Shown piece after piece: positions 6,367 through 11,091 of a DNA stretch of 11,091 bases. How positions within the stretch are numbered: the stretch's first letter is position 1; each line of letters begins with the position of its first letter. Source of the stretch: PBB1 sp031390425 (lineage in GTDB: Bacteria > Pseudomonadota > Gammaproteobacteria > Burkholderiales > Burkholderiaceae_C); contig JANMTL010000290.1 of assembly GCA_031390425.1 (NCBI GenBank), positions 1 to 11,091 on the forward strand, read 5' to 3'. The notes below the pieces were generated by a model. That model searched no databases, was not told the DNA's origin, and was given only the letters and a program-made list of their open reading frames with translations. The translations under genes were made by a program, and so were the position numbers.

Positions 6367-7737
6367 TCACAGAAAATCTTTCAATCGGTGATACGCCATG
6401 CCGACCACCAGCGCGGGCATGCGCAGCAGCTTGCCCCCGGGGAACGCGCGGTGCCGGATGCGGCTGAAGGTGTCGAATCGGCGTGCGTCGCCGTCGATCG
6501 CCTCGGCGACCAGCTTGCCCGCGATGCCGGTCAGCGCCAGCCCGTGTCCCGAGAACCCTTGCAGGTAGTAGACGTTGGCATAACCCGCACCGCCGCCGGG
6601 CTGACGATCCGACAAACGGCCGAAGTCGGGCGCCCGGTTCATCGAAATGTCGACGAAGCCGCCCCAGGCGAACTCGACATCGGTGTTCGCGAGTTGCGCA
6701 AACGTCTGCGCCATGCGCCGCTGCATGCTGGCGGCCAGGTGTTTCGGCGTGGCGGTGCTGTAGCTGACGCGGCCGCCGTAGAGCATGCGGTGTTGCGGCG
6801 TGGCATTGCCGGCCGGCGACACTGCAGCGTTCTGCACGGTGCGAAAGTAATCGAGTACGAAGTTGGTGTCGCAGACCGCAGCGCCCGACGGAATCAGCGA
6901 TCGAGCGAGCGCAGGGTCCAGAACTTCGGACGCGATGATGTAGGTGCCGACCGGCATGATCCGCGACTCCAGCACCGGCGCCACGCCTTGCAGGTAGACG
7001 TTACCCGCCAACAGCACATGCGACGCGCGCACGCTGCCGGTGGCGGTGCGCACCCGCACCGATGCGCCGGGAGTGACGGCCGCATCGAGCGCCGTGACCG
7101 GCGAGTTCTCGAAGATGCGCACACCGAGCCCGGCCGCGCCGCGCGCCAGGCCCAGGCTGTACTTCAACGGATGCAGATGGCCGGATCGGGGGTCGTGCAA
7201 GCCGCTGTGGAAGCGCGGGCTGTCGAGCCACGCGCGCAGTTGCGGCGGCCCGATCCACTGCGTCTCGAAGCGGTACAGCGCCTGCATCCGGCCCTGCCAG
7301 GCCAGCAACTCGCGCGCCTTGCGTGCATTCACCGCCACGCTCAAGTAACCCGCTTGCCAGTCGCAATCGATGCGAAAGCGTTCGCAGCGCTGCTGGATCA
7401 AGGCCACCGCTTCGAGCGTCATCGCCCACACGCGGCGCGCTTCGTCCAGGCCGAGTTGCACTTCGATCGTTTCCTGCTCGCACGCCAGCCCGGCCAGCGC
7501 CTGCCCACCGTTGCGGCCCGAGGCGCCCCAGCCGACCTGCTTGGCTTCGAGCAGCACCACGGCGTGCCCGCGATCGGCCAGCTCGATGGCGGCCGACAAG
7601 CCGGCCAGGCCGCCGCCGACGATCGCAACATCGCAATCGATGTCACTGTTCAGCGCAGGCGCTGCCTTCGGCCGCTGCACGGTCGCGCTGTAGTAAGAGT
7701 CGCGAGCCAGATCGCGATCGGTGGTGAGGAAGCTCAT
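6367..7737 (-). CDS. puuB: Gamma-glutamylputrescine oxidase PuuB (FAD-dependent, DAO family)
   Basis: This 456-residue flavoenzyme oxidises gamma-glutamylputrescine to gamma-glutamyl-gamma-aminobutyraldehyde with release of ammonia and peroxide. The N-terminal Rossmann FAD motif is DVAIVGGGLAGLSAA (G41, G43, G46) ending at acidic E64, followed by GWGASGRNGGQ, the FAD-loop signature of this family. HLHPLKYSLG, MPVGTYIIASE, LLYGG-type MLYGGRVSY, and the C-terminal FAD element LQGFSGHGLALTGIAGKL follow, with a PFPGGKLLRMP tail as in E. coli PuuB (426 residues). The extra length comes mainly from the N-terminus and two glycine/alanine-rich insertions near MLYGG and before YANVYYLQG. The frame stays open upstream to 8127 inside bauA, but homology begins only near MSFLTTDRD with its SYYSAT motif, so 7737 is the start. 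It lies 44 bp after the bauA stop with no obvious Shine-Dalgarno sequence. Confidence 0.92.
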   Translation of the reverse strand: MSFLTTDRDLARDSYYSATVQRPKAAPALNSDIDCDVAIVGGGLAGLSAAIELADRGHAVVLLEAKQVGWGASGRNGGQALAGLACEQETIEVQLGLDEARRVWAMTLEAVALIQQRCERFRIDCDWQAGYLSVAVNARKARELLAWQGRMQALYRFETQWIGPPQLRAWLDSPRFHSGLHDPRSGHLHPLKYSLGLARGAAGLGVRIFENSPVTALDAAVTPGASVRVRTATGSVRASHVLLAGNVYLQGVAPVLESRIMPVGTYIIASEVLDPALARSLIPSGAAVCDTNFVLDYFRTVQNAAVSPAGNATPQHRMLYGGRVSYSTATPKHLAASMQRRMAQTFAQLANTDVEFAWGGFVDISMNRAPDFGRLSDRQPGGGAGYANVYYLQGFSGHGLALTGIAGKLVAEAIDGDARRFDTFSRIRHRAFPGGKLLRMPALVVGMAYHRLKDFL

Positions 7738-7781
7738 GATTCGACGGCGGGCAGGGAGTCCGGCAGCCTCAGCTCGGGGCC

Positions 7782-9089
7782 TCAGGCGGCGCGCTGAATG
7801 GCGCCGGCCAGCGTGCCGACGATCTGATCGATGTGCTGTTTCTCGATGATCAGCGGCGGCGACAGCGCGACCGTGTCGCCGGTGGTTCGCACCAACACGC
7901 CATTTTCCCAGCAGTCGAGGAAGACCTGGAACGCCCGCTTGCCCGGCTCGCCGGCCATCGGCGCCAGCTCGATGCCGGCCACCAGCCCGATGTTGCGGAT
8001 GTCGACCACGTTCGGCAGGCCCGCCAGCGAATGCACCGCGAGCTCGAAAGCCGGCGCCATCTCGCGGGCGCGGGTCAGCAGGCCGTCTTCGGCGTAGGTG
8101 TCGAGCGTGCCGAGCGCCGCCGCGCACGCCAGCGGGTGACCCGAATAGGTGTAGCCGTGGAAGAACTCGACCAGATGCTCCGGGCCGGTCATGAAGGCGT
8201 CGTAGATGAACTGTCTGGCGAACACCGCGCCCATCGGTACGCAGCCGTTGGTCAGGCCCTTGGCCACCGTCATCAGGTCCGGAGAGACGCCGAAGTGGTT
8301 GGCCGCGAACGGCGCCCCCAAACGCCCGAACCCGGTGATGACCTCGTCGAAGATCAGCAGAACGCCGTGCCGATCACAAAGGGAGCGCAACCGCTGCAGG
8401 TAGCCCTTGGGCGGCAACAGCACGCCGGTCGATCCGGCGACCGGCTCGACGATGACGGCGGCAATGGTCGATGCGTCGTGCAGCGCGATCAGCCGTTCGA
8501 GGTCGTCGGCCAGCTCGGCCCCGTGCTCGGGCTGGCCCTTCGAGAACGCGTTGCGCAGCGGATCGTGCGTGTGCCGGATGTGATCGACACCGGCCAGCAG
8601 TTGGCCGAACATCTTGCGGTTGGCCACCATGCCGCCGACCGAGATGCCGCCGAAATTAACGCCGTGGTAGCCACGTTCACGGCCGATCAGCCGGGTGCGC
8701 TGGCCTTCGCCACGAACGCGGTGGTAGCCGATCGCCATCTTCAGCGCGGTCTCGACCGATTCGGAACCTGAGTTGGTGAAGAACACCTTGTCCAGCCCGT
8801 CCGGTGTCAGCTCGACGAGGCGCTCGGCCAACTCGAACACTTTCGGGTGGCCCATTTGAAATGGTGGCGCGAAATCGAGTTCAGCCGCTTGCTTCTGGAT
8901 CGCCTCGGTGATGCGCGGACGGCCGTGGCCGGCGTTGACGCACCACAACCCGGCGATGCCGTCGAGCACCTGCCGACCTTCGGGCGTGCTGAAGTGCATG
9001 CCGGCCGCGCCGCTGATCATGCGCGGCGCGGCCTTGAACTGCCGGTTGGCGGTGAAAGGCATCCAGTACGCGTCGAGTTTGGGCTGCAT
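7782..9089 (-). CDS. bauA: Beta-alanine/omega-amino acid:pyruvate aminotransferase (BauA type, class III)
   Basis: This PLP enzyme (435 residues from the chosen start) transfers the terminal amino group of an omega-amino acid, typically beta-alanine and possibly GABA, to pyruvate. It follows the Pseudomonas putida omega-amino acid:pyruvate aminotransferase closely: KLDAYWMPFTANRQF, GIAGLWCVNAGHG, FTNSGSESVETALKM, ARG-type RERGYHGVNFGG, NRKMFGQLL, EPVAGSTGVLLPPKGYLQRLR, and HGYTYSGHPLACAA. The PLP lysine is K277 in TVAKGLTNG, the pyridine-N aspartate D248 in IFDEVITGFGRLG, and the substrate-carboxylate arginine R401 in VRTTGD. The start at 9089 has GGGAAGGA 7 bp upstream; the upstream ATG at 9131 has none. 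It is the first gene of the minus-strand run and faces the Lrp-type gene. Other diamine or amino-acid transaminases of class III are possible; substrate needs an assay. Confidence 0.88.
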   Translation of the reverse strand: MQPKLDAYWMPFTANRQFKAAPRMISGAAGMHFSTPEGRQVLDGIAGLWCVNAGHGRPRITEAIQKQAAELDFAPPFQMGHPKVFELAERLVELTPDGLDKVFFTNSGSESVETALKMAIGYHRVRGEGQRTRLIGRERGYHGVNFGGISVGGMVANRKMFGQLLAGVDHIRHTHDPLRNAFSKGQPEHGAELADDLERLIALHDASTIAAVIVEPVAGSTGVLLPPKGYLQRLRSLCDRHGVLLIFDEVITGFGRLGAPFAANHFGVSPDLMTVAKGLTNGCVPMGAVFARQFIYDAFMTGPEHLVEFFHGYTYSGHPLACAAALGTLDTYAEDGLLTRAREMAPAFELAVHSLAGLPNVVDIRNIGLVAGIELAPMAGEPGKRAFQVFLDCWENGVLVRTTGDTVALSPPLIIEKQHIDQIVGTLAGAIQRAA

Positions 9090-9237
9090 GGTGATGTCCT
9101 TCCCGGACGCCGTCACGCGTGCGGTTTCCATCGGATCAGTTTAGTGTCGGACAGACGAAATTTGCTTGCGCACTGGGCCGGTAAAGTCCCTGTGGCGCGC
9201 AACAATCAGGCGTCTGCACCCGGGTTTTTGAACAATC
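9090..9237. promoter_or_regulatory. Divergent regulatory region between bauA and the Lrp-type gene
   Basis: This 148-bp stretch must hold the promoters for the polyamine operon and for the regulator. Visible elements are a 9-bp palindrome TGTCGGACA (9145-9153), an 8-bp palindrome ACCCGGGT (9218-9225), and a direct repeat AACAATCA at 9201-9208 and 9231-9238, exactly 30 bp apart. The second repeat copy runs into the regulator's ATG. No convincing -35/-10 pair with proper spacing was found for either direction, so promoter positions are not assigned. Spacing in multiples of a helical turn is common for Lrp-type binding, which makes autoregulation plausible but unproven. Confidence 0.45.
9097..9104 (-). 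promoter_or_regulatory. Strong ribosome binding site setting the bauA start
   Basis: GGGAAGGA on the minus strand is 7 bp before the ATG at 9089. It decides between that start and the in-frame ATG at 9131, which would add 14 residues (METARVTASGKDIT). Confidence 0.75.
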
Positions 9238-9720
9238 ATGCGAAAACAACGCAGCGATACGAAATTTGACGCCATCGACCGGGTGTTGCTGGAGGTGTTG
9301 CAGGTCGACGCGAAGCTGACCAATCTCGAACTCGCCGTGCGGGCGCATTTGTCGCCGTCGGCCTGCCTGCGGCGGGTCAAGGCGCTCGAAGAAGCCGGGG
9401 TCATCGCGCAGTACGTGGCGCTGGTCGATCCGAAAGCGGTCGGGCGGCACGGCACCAGCTACACCATCGTCAACCTCGAAAAGCTGACCAAGGCGACGAT
9501 GTCGACCTTCGAGCAGGCGATCCGCGACGCGCCCCAAATCCACGACTGCTTCTACGTGGCCGGCACCAACGACTACCTGTTGCGCTTCACCTACCGCGAT
9601 GCCGAAGACCTGGAGCATTTCCACAGCCATGTGCTGTCCGGCCTGCCCGGCGTGACGCGATCGAACTCGATGCTGGTGCTGCGCACGGTGAAGAAAACCA
9701 CCGCCTTGCCGATTGATTGA
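9238..9720 (+). CDS. Lrp/AsnC-family transcriptional regulator
   Basis: This 160-residue protein has the two-domain Lrp/AsnC layout. The N-terminal winged helix-turn-helix spans about 8-60, with a recognition-helix sequence LSPSACLRRVKALEEAGVI (38-56) very close to the LSPTxCLRRVxxLE of Lrp relatives. A C-terminal effector-binding/oligomerisation (RAM) domain spans about 72-150, with AGTNDYLLRF (108-117) in the ligand-loop position of the usual GxxDYLL. It probably binds DNA as a multimer in response to an amino acid or amine. It is transcribed divergently from the bauA-puuBDA-spuC-potFGH run, the usual place for a local regulator, so it is the best candidate to control polyamine use and itself. 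No PuuR-type repressor is present. The ATG has no strong Shine-Dalgarno sequence. Effector and targets are inferred only from location. Confidence 0.92.
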   Translation: MRKQRSDTKFDAIDRVLLEVLQVDAKLTNLELAVRAHLSPSACLRRVKALEEAGVIAQYVALVDPKAVGRHGTSYTIVNLEKLTKATMSTFEQAIRDAPQIHDCFYVAGTNDYLLRFTYRDAEDLEHFHSHVLSGLPGVTRSNSMLVLRTVKKTTALPID

Positions 9721-9746
9721 AGTCGCTCTCGATTGACGCGGCGGTT

Positions 9747-9761
9747 GCCTGTCGTTCAGGC
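9747..9761. terminator. Short hairpin at the convergent gene ends (weak terminator candidate)
   Basis: GCCTG (9747-9751) and CAGGC (9757-9761) form a perfect 5-bp stem around a 5-base loop, overlapping the speB stop codon in the 35-bp gap between the two convergent genes. Two flanking G-T wobble pairs could lengthen it. There is no T-run on either strand, so intrinsic termination is doubtful. Confidence 0.25.
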
Positions 9762-10685
9762 GGCAGATTCGTTCGCGATCCGTCCGCACAGGTACGTCCA
9801 GACGAAGTTGGCCGCAGCGTTGCTGGTCAGTTCGGCGTGGTCGTAGGCCGGTGCGACCTCGACGCAGTCCATGCCGACGAAGGGCAGGTCGGCCATCTCT
9901 TCGAGCAGGCTGAGCACCTGGTTGGTGGTCAGGCCGCCGGGCTCGGGGGTGCCGGTGCCGGGCGCAAAGGCCGGGTCGAGGCAGTCGATGTCGAGGCTCA
10001 AGTACACCGGAGGATGCCCGTGCTCGGCCAGCCGCGACCGGATGCCTCCGAGCACCGCCGCCAGTTGCTGCGGGCTTTCCAGACCGCGCAGGTCGCGAGC
10101 GGTGTAGATCAGCCCACCTTGATCACGCACGTAGTTGCGGGTGCTGCGCTCGGCGGCCGAGCGCAGGCCGATCTGCGTGAAGCACTCGGGGATCACCAAA
10201 CCTTCCTGAATCGCCTCGTACACCCAGGTGCCGTGGCCGCTGGGTTCGCCGATGTGACTCGACCAGGTGTCGCAATGCGCATCGAAATGCACGACCGCCA
10301 GCGGCCGACCCAGCCAGTGCTTGTAGGCGCGCAGCAAGGGCAGCGTGATCGAATGGTCGCCGCCCAGCCAGGCCATGTGGTGCGACCGAATCAACGAGGC
10401 GACCTGCGGCAGCATCGCCTCGCGCATGCGCTCGATGCTGGTGTTGGGCAGCGGCAGGTCGCCCGCATCGCCGAGCTGGCCGATCGGCGACACGTCGAAC
10501 AGCGGATGGATCGCGTCGCACAGCATGTGGCTGGCTTGTCGGATGCTGCGCGGTCCGAAGCGCGCGCCGGGTCGGTTGGTCACCGATCCGTCCCAGGCCA
10601 CACCGGCGACGGCGTACCGAAAGGCCGCGTCGGCAGGCGGCGATTTCAAGAAGGCGTTGTTCGACAGGAAGGCGAAAGAGGTCAT
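9756..10685 (-). CDS. speB: Agmatinase-type ureohydrolase (SpeB)
   Basis: This 309-residue manganese enzyme of the arginase/agmatinase family most likely hydrolyses agmatine to putrescine and urea. Metal ligands are all present: H111 in GGDHS, D135/H137/D139 in HFDAHCDTW, and D232/D234 in SLDIDCLDPAFAPGTGTPEPGG. Matches to E. coli SpeB (306 residues) include SNNAFL near the start, HGTWVYEAIQEGL, TQIGLRS and VGMDCVEVAPAYDHAELTSNAAA. Start at 10685 fits the family N-terminus; the frame stays open to 10829, but the added 48 residues are not family-like and no good Shine-Dalgarno precedes either. The product putrescine is the substrate of the neighbouring pathway. Guanidinobutyrase or guanidinopropionase are close relatives and cannot be excluded by motif alone; a product such as GABA would also fit this locus. 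Confidence 0.88.
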   Translation of the reverse strand: MTSFAFLSNNAFLKSPPADAAFRYAVAGVAWDGSVTNRPGARFGPRSIRQASHMLCDAIHPLFDVSPIGQLGDAGDLPLPNTSIERMREAMLPQVASLIRSHHMAWLGGDHSITLPLLRAYKHWLGRPLAVVHFDAHCDTWSSHIGEPSGHGTWVYEAIQEGLVIPECFTQIGLRSAAERSTRNYVRDQGGLIYTARDLRGLESPQQLAAVLGGIRSRLAEHGHPPVYLSLDIDCLDPAFAPGTGTPEPGGLTTNQVLSLLEEMADLPFVGMDCVEVAPAYDHAELTSNAAANFVWTYLCGRIANESAA

Positions 10686-10795
10686 GGTGTGCCGATGGCG
10701 TAGGCGAAATCGATCATACAAAGCGAGTTTCGGGCGGCCCGGCGTTTGGTTGGATAAACTAACAATGTTGCACCGCAGCAGAAAAACACCGAATG

Positions 10796-10815
10796 GCAAA
10801 AGATGCTTTTGCATC
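10796..10815. promoter_or_regulatory. Overlapping inverted repeats, possible operator
   Basis: Two inverted repeats share bases. GCAAAAG (10796-10802) pairs with CTTTTGC (10806-10812) around ATG, and GATGC (10802-10806) pairs with GCATC (10811-10815) around TTTT. They cannot form at once as hairpins, so a protein-binding site is more likely than a terminator. TTGCAT within it recurs at 10847-10852. Which of the divergent genes it serves is not clear. Confidence 0.35.
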
Positions 10816-10846
10816 CTGAAATAACGCACTTAACCCTTTGATTTAA

Positions 10847-10874
10847 TTGCATGAAAAATTTAGTCTTATATAAG
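10847..10874 (+). promoter_or_regulatory. Candidate sigma-70 promoter for aceA
   Basis: TTGCAT (10847-10852, 3 of 6 consensus bases) and TATAAG (10869-10874, 5 of 6) are separated by 16 bp. If used, transcription would start near 10881 and leave a leader of about 100 bases. The -10 lies inside the GTCTTATATAAGAC palindrome, so a protein bound there would block it. Confidence 0.3.
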
Positions 10875-10885
10875 ACATAAGTCTT
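10863..10885. promoter_or_regulatory. GTCTT/AAGAC alternating array (probable operator upstream of aceA)
   Basis: A perfect 14-bp palindrome GTCTTATATAAGAC (10863-10876) is followed after ATAA by a third half-site GTCTT (10881-10885). The array is therefore GTCTT-4-AAGAC-4-GTCTT, three 5-bp half-sites in alternating orientation with 9-bp steps. Such symmetry in an AT-rich stretch ahead of isocitrate lyase suggests a metabolic regulator binding over the core promoter. I recall similar TCTTATATAAGA sites near central-carbon genes of betaproteobacteria but cannot name the protein with certainty. Confidence 0.6.
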
Positions 10886-10980
10886 TCCTTTTTGTGCGTT
10901 CACGCGTATTCTTCGGCCGCGCTTTTTGATTCTTCCTACCGCTTGATCTGATCCCTTCGTCTTCATCTGGAGCTACAAAC

Positions 10981-11091
10981 ATGACCACACTCACCCGCGA
11001 ACAACAGGTTGCCGAGCTCGAAAAAGACTGGGCCGAAAACCCCCGCTGGAAAGGCATCAAGCGCAGCTACTCGGCCGCCGACGTCGTGCGC
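10981..11091 (+). CDS. aceA: Isocitrate lyase AceA (N-terminus only)
   Basis: The first 37 codons are visible before the right edge cuts the gene. They encode MTTLTREQQVAELEKDW, then NPRWKGIKRSYSAADVV, which matches the isocitrate lyase N-terminus (E. coli AceA: QQIEELQKEW then PRWEGITRPYSAEDVV). The enzyme splits isocitrate into succinate and glyoxylate in the glyoxylate shunt. Catalytic residues, including the KKCGH loop, lie outside the window. GGAG 8 bp before the ATG supports this start. The gene is divergent from speB and probably not part of the polyamine operon. The upstream GTCTT/AAGAC array probably controls it. Confidence 0.9.
   Translation, partial: MTTLTREQQVAELEKDWAENPRWKGIKRSYSAADVVR

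Larger units (their letters stand above)
10686..10980. promoter_or_regulatory. Divergent speB-aceA intergenic region, AT-rich in the middle
   Basis: This 295-bp stretch is the longest without a gene. The part next to speB (10686-10760) has ordinary base composition and a TATGAT -10-like hexamer for speB (minus strand, 10713-10718) without a matching -35. From about 10781 to 10910 the sequence turns strongly AT-rich and carries two palindromic clusters, listed separately. From about 10886 to 10980 it is a pyrimidine-rich aceA leader ending in GGAG 8 bp before the aceA ATG. Short open frames on the minus strand here show no coding character. Confidence 0.5.

Noticed and set aside
7738..8127. 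Extension of puuB to an upstream start, adding 130 residues
   Set aside because: The extension lies within bauA in another frame and is Arg/Ala-rich junk; homology to PuuB begins just after the ATG at 7737.
9132..9187. Sigma-70 promoters for bauA and the Lrp-type gene
   Set aside because: TTGCTT and TAAAGT are only 14 bp apart on the plus strand, and TAAACT on the minus strand has no -35 at 16-18 bp; not enough to assign.
9136..9789. Minus-strand frame opposite the Lrp-type gene
   Set aside because: Antisense to a gene with a full helix-turn-helix and RAM domain; biased composition only.
10686..10829. Longer speB start adding 48 residues
   Set aside because: The added part runs through the divergent intergenic region and is not similar to agmatinases.
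10682..11060. Short minus-strand open frames overlapping the speB-aceA gap and aceA start
   Set aside because: They cross AT-rich regulatory DNA and oppose aceA; no ribosome binding site or recognisable protein.
1..11091. Mobile element, phage, defence system or CRISPR
   Set aside because: No transposase, integrase, terminal repeats, tRNA, spaced repeats or defence domains were seen; all genes fit polyamine or central metabolism.

Overview
The window is GC-rich DNA from a Gram-negative bacterium, most likely a betaproteobacterium of the order Burkholderiales, perhaps Comamonadaceae. This rests on codon use, the N-terminus of the partial isocitrate lyase at the right edge, and a G/C-palindromic intergenic repeat between puuA and spuC that resembles repeats I remember from that family. 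No database search was possible, so the taxonomy is an inference.

Layout. Positions 1-9089 hold one dense run of eight minus-strand genes, read from right to left: bauA-type omega-amino-acid:pyruvate aminotransferase, puuB (gamma-glutamylputrescine oxidase), puuD/spuA (gamma-glutamyl-GABA hydrolase), puuA/spuB (gamma-glutamylputrescine synthetase), spuC (putrescine:pyruvate aminotransferase), potF (periplasmic polyamine-binding protein), potG (ATPase) and potH (permease, cut by the left edge). A 148-bp divergent region separates them from a plus-strand Lrp/AsnC regulator (9238-9720). Convergent with that regulator is a minus-strand agmatinase-type ureohydrolase, speB (9756-10685). A 295-bp divergent region with AT-rich palindromes precedes aceA (isocitrate lyase, plus strand from 10981, cut by the right edge).

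How the genes work together. PotFGH(I) imports putrescine or a related polyamine, and SpeB can make putrescine from agmatine. Two routes of putrescine breakdown lie side by side. The glutamylated route uses PuuA, PuuB and PuuD, with an aldehyde dehydrogenase needed between PuuB and PuuD. The direct transamination route uses SpuC and also needs an aldehyde dehydrogenase. The BauA-type enzyme could deaminate GABA or beta-alanine, the latter coming from the aminopropyl part of spermidine. No aldehyde dehydrogenase lies in the window. The order puuD-puuA-spuC-potF-potG-potH matches the Pseudomonas spuA-spuB-spuC-spuD/E-spuF-spuG order, with bauA and puuB added in front and one binding protein instead of two. 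The Lrp-type protein is the best local candidate for the regulator.

I see no mobile element, CRISPR array, RNA gene or clearly new system. The less ordinary items are the alternating GTCTT/AAGAC array in front of aceA, the dual-route cluster, the mixed specificity residues of PotF, and a Cys/His cluster in the PotG C-terminal domain.
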